Shown here: one piece after another, positions 18,155 to 26,110 of the stretch
Layout: every line of letters starts with the position of its first letter
Numbering within the stretch: the stretch's first letter is position 1
NCBI RefSeq assembly: GCF_014695725.1
Contig: NZ_JACJOU010000015.1
Span: forward strand, 248,001 to 312,000
Reading direction: 5' to 3'
Source: Microcoleus sp. FACHB-672
GTDB lineage: Bacteria > Cyanobacteriota > Cyanobacteriia > Cyanobacteriales > Oscillatoriaceae
DNA length: 64,000 nucleotides
Notes under the pieces: generated by a model
Told to the model about the DNA's origin: nothing
The model's input: only the letters and a program-made list of their open reading frames with translations
The model's database searches: none
Made by a program: the position numbers and the translations under genes

Positions 18155-19546
18155 TCAATTCCGGGCAATCCCCTCCTGACGGGCAGCGTGTTGCACGGCA
18201 GCAGCAACGGTTGTGGCAACGCGCTTATCAAAGACTGAAGGAATGATATGCTCTCGATCTAAATCGGCAGGATTGACTAAGGATGCAATCGCCATCGCGG
18301 CTTCTAAATACATGGTTGTCGTGAGTGCTTGCGCCCGACAGTCAAGCGCCCCGCGAAAGATGCCTGGAAAGGCTAGGACGTTATTAATTTGGTTGGGGTA
18401 GTCACTGCGCCCTGTGGCCATGACAGCAACATCCATCGATACTAATTCTGGCTGAATTTCGGGGATAGGATTGGCCATTGCGAAAACAATCGGGTCTTTG
18501 GCCATTGAGCGTACCATTTTGGTGGTGACAACTCCCGGAGCGCTGACGCCGATAAACACATCCGAACCTTCCATCGCATCCGCTAGAGTGCCGGCTAGAT
18601 CAACCGCAAACTCCTGCTTCTGCGAGTTTAAATCTGTCCGATCTTTAGAAAGAATGCCTTTGGAGTCGCACATCATGATGCTTTCAGCACCGGCTTTATG
18701 CAGCAGGCGGGCAATCGCTACCCCAGCAGCACCGGCTCCATTAATTACGATCCGCACGCTATCCAGGGGTTTTTTCACCAGCTTCAGGGCGTTGATCAAG
18801 GCGGCTAAGGTGACGATGGCGGTTCCATGTTGGTCATCGTGAAATACAGGAATGTCCAGCTCTTGCCGCAACCGCGCTTCAATTTCAAAACACCGGGGTG
18901 CGGCAATATCTTCTAAATTAACGCCGCCAAATACAGGGGCAAGATTTTTGACAGTTTCGACAATGGCATCCGTGTCTTGGGTGGCTAAACAGATGGGAAA
19001 AGCATCCAAGCCGGCAAATTCTTTAAACAGCATTGCTTTACCTTCCATCACCGGCAAGGCTGCGGCTGGGCCAAGGTTGCCTAATCCCAGGACAGCGCTG
19101 CCATCGCTGACAATGGCGACGGTATTTTGTTTAATAGTGAGGTTATAAACTTGTTCTGGGTCTTGTGCAATTGCCATACAGATCCGGCCCACTCCAGGGG
19201 TGTAGGCCATTGCCAGATCCGAATGGCTGTTGATCACCATTTTGCTCTCTATGCTGATTTTGCCGCCCCGGTGCAGGTGAAAAGTTCGGTCATAAACGTT
19301 GATCAGTTGCACATCTGGCAGCGCTTTGACTGCTTCTACAATGGTTTCGATATGTTCTGTGCAAGTGGCATCGACGGTAATATCGCGAACTGATGTCTGG
19401 CGCGTTTGATCGACTAAATCAATTTGACCCAGGTTGCCGCCGACCGATGCAATAGCGTGGGTGACGCTAGCCAGCATACCCGCGCGATTGGGCAGCTGCA
19501 AACGAATCGTTAAACTAAAACTGGGGGTTGGTGTCAGATCTACCAT
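18155..19546 (-). CDS. ACT-domain malic enzyme (oxaloacetate-decarboxylating)
   Basis: The enzyme converts malate to pyruvate and CO2 with NAD(P) reduction. An N-terminal ACT domain (about 5-75, SLTIRLQLPNRAGMLASVTH) precedes the malic N-domain, which shows MAYTPGVGRICMAIA and the catalytic region AVLGLGNLGPAAALPVMEGK with FHDDQHGTAIVTLAAL. The NAD(P) site is RIVINGAGAAGVAIARLL. I start at the Met of MVDLTPTPSFSL (about 463 aa), which is the family's usual N-terminus. The open frame extends 31 codons further with a sequence unlike the family. It lies just right of the island and returns to host-like codon usage. Confidence 0.9.
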   Translation of the reverse strand: MVDLTPTPSFSLTIRLQLPNRAGMLASVTHAIASVGGNLGQIDLVDQTRQTSVRDITVDATCTEHIETIVEAVKALPDVQLINVYDRTFHLHRGGKISIESKMVINSHSDLAMAYTPGVGRICMAIAQDPEQVYNLTIKQNTVAIVSDGSAVLGLGNLGPAAALPVMEGKAMLFKEFAGLDAFPICLATQDTDAIVETVKNLAPVFGGVNLEDIAAPRCFEIEARLRQELDIPVFHDDQHGTAIVTLAALINALKLVKKPLDSVRIVINGAGAAGVAIARLLHKAGAESIMMCDSKGILSKDRTDLNSQKQEFAVDLAGTLADAMEGSDVFIGVSAPGVVTTKMVRSMAKDPIVFAMANPIPEIQPELVSMDVAVMATGRSDYPNQINNVLAFPGIFRGALDCRAQALTTTMYLEAAMAIASLVNPADLDREHIIPSVFDKRVATTVAAAVQHAARQEGIARN

Positions 19547-19701
19547 GACTGCTTGCGTTCTCCTGTGGGGGGTCAAAATCTGGCAAGTAAATTTTTGTGT
19601 AGCGACATAACATAGCATATCTCTACGACAATCGTTCATAGCTTATGGGAACACCCGGCTCATAACTGTATTTATCTGCACCAATAAACACTTGTATCCT
19701 C

Positions 19702-20136
19702 ATGCCAAGTCTCTATGTGGAAATTGAGATTAATGCACCCAAGCAGCGAGTTTGGCAGATTTTGATTCAAAAAGACCAGTGGTTGCACTGGAACACGTTT
19801 TTGTTTGATCGCGAGCCGGCTCTGCCATTTGAGCTGGGGAAAGAAGTGGTACTTTGTATGCAACGCGTGCGGGGTGAGGAAGAGACAGAATTTGAGCCGG
19901 TGGTGACATTAGTTCAGCCGGCAGTTTGTTTAAAATGGGTTTCTGCGATTCCAGGGTTTCGCCACGAATACATTTTTGAGCTACAAGAGATTGGCGTTAA
20001 CCGAACTAAATACATACATCGAGAAAATTTTTCCGGGTTTCTTACTCGCGTATTTTTACCATTTCTTCGTGATGATGAGAAAAAAGGCATGGAACGCATG
20101 GCAAAAGAATTAAAGCGATATGCAGAGCTTTTTTAA
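19702..20136 (+). CDS. SRPBCC (START-like) domain protein
   Basis: The 144 residues form one helix-grip domain. The opening is LYVEIEINAPKQRVWQIL, then the middle strands EETEFEPVVTLVQPAVCLKW. Near the C-terminus is YIHRENFSGFLTRVF, followed by the terminal amphipathic helix ERMAKELKRYAEL. This is the SRPBCC pattern of small hydrophobic-ligand-binding proteins. It stands alone on the plus strand, divergent from malic enzyme. No substrate can be inferred. Confidence 0.72.
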   Translation: MPSLYVEIEINAPKQRVWQILIQKDQWLHWNTFLFDREPALPFELGKEVVLCMQRVRGEEETEFEPVVTLVQPAVCLKWVSAIPGFRHEYIFELQEIGVNRTKYIHRENFSGFLTRVFLPFLRDDEKKGMERMAKELKRYAELF

Positions 20137-20340
20137 TGTTGATATTTAAGTCTAATAAATTCTTCATTTTTTGTTATTTTTAAATAAATAAAAAGTAACA
20201 AAATTCAAAGTATCTATTTAAATATTTTCAGGATAGCTGGTTAGAACGAAATAATTAAAATGATAAATTAAGCGACGTTCAGTTAATTTGAGGTAGTTGC
20301 TCATGACACTTTCAAATAGTCAAATCTCAACCGAGATTGA

Positions 20341-20475
20341 ATACCCTTATACAGACAGGCACAAGCACAACGGAAAACAATCCCCCAGTTATTAGAATTG
20401 GGGCTGAATGTAGAACGAATCGCAGTAGCATTAAGCTTACCGACATCTGAAGTAAAAGAAGTCGCAGAAGAATAG
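20341..20475 (+). pseudogene. C-terminal remnant of an Rpn/PD-(D/E)XK nuclease-type transposase
   Basis: A 44-codon frame follows an in-frame TGA (20338-20340) and ends at TAG 20473-20475. It encodes RKTIPQLLELGLNVERIAVA followed by LSLPTSEVKEVAEE. This is the characteristic C-terminal helix-turn-helix-like tail of cyanobacterial Rpn-family nuclease/transposases. The nuclease domain is absent. The whole 20137-20575 interval is otherwise AT-rich and non-coding. Confidence 0.65.
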
Positions 20476-20575
20476 ACATAAGCACAGACAGCTTAAAACC
20501 GTACTTCAAAGCTTGCCGGCCATTCAATTGGCTGATATGTTGGCAAAAGCACTAAAAACTCAGCGGGAAAGCGCT

Positions 20576-22132
20576 ATGACACGATCAGGGGGCAAAGTCT
20601 ATCTAGTAGGTGCAGGACCGGCAGGTGCGTCCTACCTCACCGTGCGAGCGCAACAATTGCTCGCTCAAGCAGAAGTATTAATTTATGACGCACTTGTAGA
20701 TGAGCAACTGCTGCAATTAGCGCCGGCAAGTACCACCCTATTTGATGTCGGCAAACGCGGCGGAAAACCCAGCACCCCGCAAGCAGAAATTGACTGGCTA
20801 CTCGTGGAACAATGCCGGCAAGGAAAACAAGTCGTGCGGCTTAAAAGCGGTGATCCGTTTATTTTTGGCCGCTGCACCTCAGAGATCCAAGCACTAATAG
20901 AAACCGACTGTTCCTTTGAAGTCATCCCCGGTCTTTCTTCCGCCCTAGCCGCACCTTTACTAGCAGGAATTCCCCTCACAGATCCAGTTTTAAGCCGATG
21001 TTTTGCCGTCTTAAGCGCCCACGAACCGGCTGAATTAGACTGGCAAACCCTCACAGGTATAGAAACTCTAGTAATTTTAATGGGAGGACGCCAGCTTAAC
21101 GAAATTATTTACCAACTTCAGCGGCATGGGAAACCTCAGCAAACACCCATTGCTATTATCCGCTGGGCCGGCCATCTTCAACAACAAATTTGGACCGGCA
21201 CCTTAGCCGATATTCTTGAGCAAACAGCCGGTAAATCTTTACCGCCGGCAGTTATTGTCATTGGAGAAGTTGTTCGCCTCCGGCAGTTTTTGCAATTACC
21301 TGATATGGAAAACCGGCAGCAAAAAACTCATCTTAATTCGCAACAGCCTTTAGCCGGTAAAACCATTTTAGTCACCCGATCAGCCGGCCAGTCAAGCGAA
21401 GTTTGTGAAAGCTTGCAACAAGTCGGCGCACAAGTTATCGAAATGCCAGCTATCGAAATTGGCCCCCCTTCCAGTTGGGAAGCTTTAGATCACGCCATCT
21501 CAAACTTAAAGGAATTTGACTGGTTAATTCTTACCTCCACCAACGGCGTAGACTACTTTTTCGAGCGATTAATTGCTCTAAAAAAAGATATCCGTGATTT
21601 AGCCGGACTCAAAATTGCCGTCGTTGGAGAAAAAACAGCAGCCAGCCTGAAACAACGCTATTTGCAGCCGGATTTTATTCCGCCCAATTTTGTTGCAGAT
21701 GCGCTAGTTGATTATTTCCCGGAAAGCGTTGAAGGCAAAAAAATTCTATTTCCCAGGGTAGAAAGCGGCGGACGAGAAGTGCTTGTCAAAGCATTCACTG
21801 GCAAAGGTGCAAATGTAGTCGAAGTCGCCGCTTACGAGTCACGCTGTCCCGCCGTAATTGCCTCCGATGCCTGGGAAGCGCTGCAGCAACATTCAGTGGA
21901 TGTCATTACCTTTGCTAGTTCCAAAACGGTAAAATATTTTTACCAACTTTTAGGACAGGCCGGGGTAGAAACTCACGGGATTACTTATTTATTGGGAGAC
22001 GTTTGTATTGCGTCAATCGGGCCGCAAACTTCTAAAACCTGTAAAGAACTTCTAGGACGCGTCGATATTGAAGCTCAGGAGTACACACTAGAAGGATTGT
22101 GCCAAGCCATAATAGAAGCGCAAAAAACCTAA
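20576..22132 (+). CDS. Fused uroporphyrinogen-III C-methyltransferase (CobA) / uroporphyrinogen-III synthase (HemD)
   Basis: Residues ~1-250 are the SAM-dependent methyltransferase (GKVYLVGAGPAGASYLTVRA; GKRGGKPSTPQAEI; VVRLKSGDPFIFGR; EVIPGLSSALAAPLLAGIPL) that makes precorrin-2. Residues ~275-518 are HemD (LAGKTILVTRSAGQSSEVCE; DWLILTSTNGVDYFF; ITFASSKTVKYFYQLLG), which closes the tetrapyrrole ring. HemD makes the substrate that CobA methylates, so the fusion links consecutive steps toward siroheme and cobalamin. Two small departures from the CobA consensus are LKSGDP (usually LKGGDP) and GRCTSE (usually GRGGEE). I start at ATG 20576 before GGKVYLVGAG; the 21 residues upstream look unlike the family. 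Confidence 0.88.
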   Translation: MTRSGGKVYLVGAGPAGASYLTVRAQQLLAQAEVLIYDALVDEQLLQLAPASTTLFDVGKRGGKPSTPQAEIDWLLVEQCRQGKQVVRLKSGDPFIFGRCTSEIQALIETDCSFEVIPGLSSALAAPLLAGIPLTDPVLSRCFAVLSAHEPAELDWQTLTGIETLVILMGGRQLNEIIYQLQRHGKPQQTPIAIIRWAGHLQQQIWTGTLADILEQTAGKSLPPAVIVIGEVVRLRQFLQLPDMENRQQKTHLNSQQPLAGKTILVTRSAGQSSEVCESLQQVGAQVIEMPAIEIGPPSSWEALDHAISNLKEFDWLILTSTNGVDYFFERLIALKKDIRDLAGLKIAVVGEKTAASLKQRYLQPDFIPPNFVADALVDYFPESVEGKKILFPRVESGGREVLVKAFTGKGANVVEVAAYESRCPAVIASDAWEALQQHSVDVITFASSKTVKYFYQLLGQAGVETHGITYLLGDVCIASIGPQTSKTCKELLGRVDIEAQEYTLEGLCQAIIEAQKT

Positions 22133-22685
22133 ATTTATTTGAATGATGCCGGCAGAAAAAACAAGTCGAAGAAACTTCTGCGCCCAACCCATTAAACCCC
22201 TTACCAAAGCACTAAACCACCAAGCCTCAACTTATCAGTGTTTATCTGTGGACGCCGGTAGAACTTAAATGTGTTTTGTTCGTCATTCAAGTTCTACCGG
22301 CGGAATTTGTGGTTAAAAAAACCTTAAAAATTTCATTAAATTTTGCCTGAATAGCAGCCGGCTCAAATGTAAAACCTAAGAACCCAAAATGTGAATGTGT
22401 ATTTCCAACCATCACCCCGGTTTCATTTTTTCATTTACCGTTGAGATAAATCGATTCCATCAGGGAAAACTAGAAAAATCAGAGAGACAAAGTCCCTGCC
22501 GACACACCCTCTTTTTACAAGCCGGTGATTTAGCCCTGTTATGGACGAGTGAGGAAAACGCCCCCACGCAGTCTCAGAGGACGCTAAAAACGATGCCGGC
22601 GGCAATGTCTTTGATAGACAATATCCTAGAACCCGTATTAATCACCCTTACCCGATAAAAGCAACAATCGCTTATCAAATATGCT
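22133..22685. other. Non-coding interval after cobA-hemD
   Basis: About 550 bp hold no gene I can support. A short plus-strand frame at 22395-22658 has no recognisable domain. The main structure is the 14-bp inverted repeat at 22253-22302, listed separately. Confidence 0.5.
22253..22302. repeat. Perfect 14-bp inverted repeat with 22-nt loop
   Basis: CGCCGGTAGAACTT (22253-22266) is exactly inverted as AAGTTCTACCGGCG (22289-22302). The stem begins with the GCCGGT variant of the palindrome common in this genome. There is no T-run after it, so it is not a standard terminator for cobA-hemD. It may be an RNA-level hairpin or a small dispersed palindromic repeat. Confidence 0.7.
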
Positions 22686-23837
22686 ATGCCGCAACACATG
22701 AAAGGGGAATTTTCCCGGTTTAATACATTTTTCTACTGGTTGGCAGGAATGGCTGTCGTTGTCGGCACACTTGCCCTAACGCAGCCGGCAGCAGCGATCA
22801 CTCAGCCGGCACCAGCCGCGACGCCAACTGTGCCGAACCCAGCGGAAACACCCGCAACTCCCAGCACCAATCCTAACTATGATCGCGGCATCGAACTGCT
22901 GAAGCAAGGAAATTATAAGGCAGCAGTTAAAGCCTTTACCCAAGCCTTGCGGGCAAATCCTAATGATGCCGGCGCATATTACCAACGCGCAAATAGCTAC
23001 TACGCCCTCAAAGACTACAAAGCTGCAATTGCTGATTATACTGAAACGCTTAAAAGAAATTTCAACGAAGCAGATGTCTACCAAAGGCGCGGCAACGCCC
23101 GCTACGCCCTCAAAGACTATCAGGCGGCAATTGCAGATTATAGTGCGGCGATCAAAACAGATCCCAAGGAAGCTGATACTTACCAGCGCAGAGGAAACGC
23201 CTACTACGCCCTCAAAAATTATCAGGCGGCGCTTGCTGATTACACCACAGCGATTGAGCGTAACCCGGAAAAAGCCGAAACTTACCAGCGCCGGGGTAAT
23301 GCCTACTACGCCCTACAAGACTACAAAACAGCCATTCTTGATTACAGCGAGGTTATTAAGAGAAATCCCGATGAAGTGGGTGCTTACCAACAGCGAGGTA
23401 ATGCCTACTACGCCCTACAAGACTACAAAGCGGCACTCGCTGATTATACCGAGGTGATTGGGCGCAATCCCAAAGAAGCCGCCGCTTACCGCCAGCGAGG
23501 GCACGCCCGTTACGCAACCAAGGATTATCAAGGCGCAATAGGGGATTTTTCTAAAGCGATCCAGAATAACTCCAACGATGCCGGTGCTTATATGGGGCGA
23601 AGTGTAGCCCGCTTTGTGATTGCAGACTACGAAGGAACGATTGTAGATTGTACTAAAGCGATTCAGATAGAAGCGAATAATCCGGATGCTTACTATTACA
23701 GGGGTATGGCGCACAGCAAATTAGGGAAAAATCCGACAGCGATTGAGGATCTGCGGAAAGCTGTAGATATCTACAAACAACAAGGCAATAGGGATGCTTA
23801 CCAAAGGGCACAGGCTCAACTTCAAAAGCTGCAATAG
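22686..23837 (+). CDS. Exported tetratricopeptide-repeat protein
   Basis: The N-terminal ~38 residues form a signal peptide or anchor (YWLAGMAVVVGTLALTQPAA, with AIT cleavage context). A Pro/Ala/Thr linker follows, then about nine tandem 34-residue TPR units from ~60 to 375. The repeats are unusually uniform, with units such as TYQRRGNAYYALKNYQAALA recurring, so the DNA has a visible 102-bp period. Such proteins are periplasmic or membrane-tethered scaffolds in cyanobacteria. A related TPR gene follows at 24.2 kb. No partner is evident. Confidence 0.83.
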   Translation: MPQHMKGEFSRFNTFFYWLAGMAVVVGTLALTQPAAAITQPAPAATPTVPNPAETPATPSTNPNYDRGIELLKQGNYKAAVKAFTQALRANPNDAGAYYQRANSYYALKDYKAAIADYTETLKRNFNEADVYQRRGNARYALKDYQAAIADYSAAIKTDPKEADTYQRRGNAYYALKNYQAALADYTTAIERNPEKAETYQRRGNAYYALQDYKTAILDYSEVIKRNPDEVGAYQQRGNAYYALQDYKAALADYTEVIGRNPKEAAAYRQRGHARYATKDYQGAIGDFSKAIQNNSNDAGAYMGRSVARFVIADYEGTIVDCTKAIQIEANNPDAYYYRGMAHSKLGKNPTAIEDLRKAVDIYKQQGNRDAYQRAQAQLQKLQ

Positions 23838-23975
23838 TAGCGAGTGAAAAAGAGGAGACAGTGCTGAAGTGTATAGCGGTTTTCAGGTAGCGAAGGGATA
23901 GGCAAACTGTAGGGGCGGGTTGAGGGAAGGAGAGCTGTTTTTAAAGGAACAAAGTCTCTATCAAACCCGCTCATA

Positions 23976-24095
23976 CTATAGCAATCCTATTTGAGTAAAA
24001 ATTCGGAGTGGGGGCATCTTGAGAGCGAACCAACGCGTTGCCTACGCGAACGCACTCCCGGAAAATCTTACGAATGATTTAAGATTGCTGTATAG
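23976..24095. mobile_element. MITE-like element with terminal inverted repeats
   Basis: The ends form an imperfect terminal inverted repeat. The left end starts CTATAGCAATCCTATTTGA; the right end, read on the other strand, is CTATACAGCAATCTTAAATC. The 120-bp interior has no coding capacity and includes GGGGGCATCTTGAGAG and an ACGCGTTGCCTACGCG stretch of the kind dispersed in cyanobacterial genomes. It lies in the 383-bp gap between the two TPR genes. Confidence 0.55.
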
Positions 24096-24250
24096 GGGTG
24101 TTTTGCTAACTTACAAATCGCTAGAGCAGGTATTTGTTTGTGGGCTTTATGTTTTGTTTCCAGTCGCTGAAAGCGTTTGAAACCTGATTATTCAACTTTC
24201 AAAAAATATACTGATTTCTTATGATATTTTATCAGTTGCGAACTCTAGCA

Positions 24251-25387
24251 ATGCTTCCAAATATCGCTAAAATTCATCGAAAATGGTATTGCCTAGGTGC
24301 CGGTATTGCAGCAGGATTCGTTTTGGCGCTCATGCCACCGGCACCCAGCTTGGCTCAGTCAGATAGCGTTTTTTTGGCTCAGATCGGCAACTCCAGTGAA
24401 GCGAGAATTTATAACGAACGCGGTGTAAGTCGTTATCAGCAGGGAAATTATCAAGCAGCCATTGAGGACTTTACCCAAGCAATTGAGATGAATCCCAATT
24501 TAGCGGAAGTGTACGTTAACCGAGGAGTCACCCGCCGGCAAGTGGGCGATTTCCCTGGCTCAATTGAGGATTACACGAAAGCGATTCAGCTTCAACCGAA
24601 CTTTGCCGGCACCTATTATAACCGGGGAAATGTCCGTGCTCAGGTGGGAGACTATGAGGGCGCGATTGAGGATTATAATCGGGCAGTGCAGCTCAATCCA
24701 GAACTCGCGGAAGCTTTCTACGGGCGGGGTGTGGCGCATCGCCGGCTGGGAAACAATGAAGGGGCGATTGCAGATTATAGCAAAGCGATTCAGCTACAGC
24801 CGAATAACGCTCTTGCTTACCAAAACCGGGCAGTTGTTCGCGCTTTGCAAGGAGATCATCAGGCGGCGCTAACAGATTACACCCAAGCGATTCAGATTAA
24901 TCCCAGTGATGCCGGTGCTTACATTAGTCGGGGACGTTCTCGTTTTGCCTTGGGAGACAAGCAAGGCGCGATTGCCGATTATGATCAAGCATTGCAGCAA
25001 AATCGCAATTACTCTTTGGCTTGGTTCCATCGGGGCAATACTTTTATGGATTTGGGAGGATATGAAAACGCACTTTCTTCCTATGATCTTGCGATTCAAG
25101 CCGATAGTAATTGGGGAAACACTAGCCTCGCGGATGTGTACACCAATCGAGGAAATGCTCGCTCTAAACTCGGCAATTTTCAGGCAGCGATTGAAGATTA
25201 CAATCAGGCAATCAAGATGAATTCTGATGATGCCGGTGCTTACTATAACCGAGGAATGGCACGATCTGCTTTGAAAGATAAGCAAAGGGCACTCCAGGAT
25301 TTAAGCAAAGCCGCAGAACTTTATCAGAAACTGGGCAATACTGAAAAATACCAAGAGGTTGCAGATGCCATTAAAACAATCCAGTAA
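24251..25387 (+). CDS. Exported tetratricopeptide-repeat protein, paralogue of the preceding one
   Basis: The signal peptide is WYCLGAGIAAGFVLALMPPA followed by PSLAQ. About nine 34-residue TPR units then run to the C-terminus (YNERGVSRYQQGNYQAAIED and similar). The repeats are more diverged than in the 22.7-kb neighbour, and one unit is lengthened around ADSNWGNTSLADVY. An ATG ten codons earlier (24221) is an equally possible start; I prefer 24251 because it gives a compact signal peptide. The two TPR genes are separated by the MITE-like element and probably arose by duplication. Confidence 0.8.
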   Translation: MLPNIAKIHRKWYCLGAGIAAGFVLALMPPAPSLAQSDSVFLAQIGNSSEARIYNERGVSRYQQGNYQAAIEDFTQAIEMNPNLAEVYVNRGVTRRQVGDFPGSIEDYTKAIQLQPNFAGTYYNRGNVRAQVGDYEGAIEDYNRAVQLNPELAEAFYGRGVAHRRLGNNEGAIADYSKAIQLQPNNALAYQNRAVVRALQGDHQAALTDYTQAIQINPSDAGAYISRGRSRFALGDKQGAIADYDQALQQNRNYSLAWFHRGNTFMDLGGYENALSSYDLAIQADSNWGNTSLADVYTNRGNARSKLGNFQAAIEDYNQAIKMNSDDAGAYYNRGMARSALKDKQRALQDLSKAAELYQKLGNTEKYQEVADAIKTIQ

Positions 25388-25416
25388 TCATCCGAGCGAA
25401 TTTATGCCAGCAAATT

Positions 25417-26067
25417 ATGAGCCACTCCAAACTCAGCACTCAAAACTCAACGCTCAGTAGGCGCATCATCGGTTTAACCGGCAGCATTAGCACGGGCAAA
25501 ACAACTGTTTCTAACTATCTTGCCAATACCCACAAATTGCCGGTATTTGATGCTGATATTTACGCCCGTGAAGCCGTAAATTTAGGCTCTCCAATTTTGA
25601 GACAAATTAGCGAGCGTTACGGTGACGATATTTTGCTATCTGATGGTAATCTTGATCGCAAAAAACTTGGACAAATTATCTTTAATAACCCTAATGATCG
25701 CCACTGGTTAGAGGCACAAATTCATCCTTATGTGCGTGATCGCTTAATTCATTCATCTAAAATGGATATTTGTCAAGGGGAAAATTCAAAATCTCCCATT
25801 GTTTTGGTTGTGCCTTTACTGTTTGAATCGAATATGACAGATTTGGTTACAGAAATTTGGGTGGTTTCCTGTGCGCCGGCACATCAGCTAGAGCGACTGA
25901 TGCAGCGCGATCACTTAACTTTAGAACAAGCGCAAGCCCGAATTAATAGTCAAATGCCCATTGAGGAAAAATGCGCTCGCGCTGATGTCGTTTTAGATAA
26001 CTCATCCTCTTTGGAAAACCTGCTGAAACAGGTAGATATTGCTTTAAACCGGCAACCTTTGTCTTGA
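25417..26067 (+). CDS. coaE: Dephospho-CoA kinase
   Basis: CoaE phosphorylates the ribose 3'-OH of dephospho-CoA in the last step of CoA synthesis. The P-loop is GLTGSISTGKTTVSNYL. Family signatures are VFDADIYAREAVN, DRKKLGQIIFN, EAQIHPYVRDRL and VVPLLFESNM. The lid and C-terminal stretch are LMQRDHLTLEQAQARINSQM and ADVVLDNSSSLENL. The length of 216 aa is normal. The first 15 residues are low-complexity and variable, and the true start could be a little downstream. It lies 29 bp after the TPR gene. Confidence 0.92.
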   Translation: MSHSKLSTQNSTLSRRIIGLTGSISTGKTTVSNYLANTHKLPVFDADIYAREAVNLGSPILRQISERYGDDILLSDGNLDRKKLGQIIFNNPNDRHWLEAQIHPYVRDRLIHSSKMDICQGENSKSPIVLVVPLLFESNMTDLVTEIWVVSCAPAHQLERLMQRDHLTLEQAQARINSQMPIEEKCARADVVLDNSSSLENLLKQVDIALNRQPLS

Positions 26068-26110
26068 GAGTCACATTCTACTTTTTTCTCAAGTTTTGAT
26101 AGGAACAGTT

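Noticed and set aside
20327-20527. 66-residue minus-strand frame
   Set aside because: Hydrophobic by chance; it lies opposite the nuclease/transposase remnant.
22395-22658. 87-residue plus-strand frame between cobA-hemD and the TPR gene
   Set aside because: No domain, no ribosome-binding site and low-complexity composition; probably chance.
22900-23800. Tandem repeats with ~102-bp period considered as a CRISPR or satellite array
   Set aside because: The repeats encode in-frame TPR units and have no constant direct repeats with unique spacers.
24001-24060. ACGCGTTGCCTACGCG segment considered as a HIP1-like or phage attachment site
   Set aside because: It is inside the MITE-like element, and no integrase is nearby.
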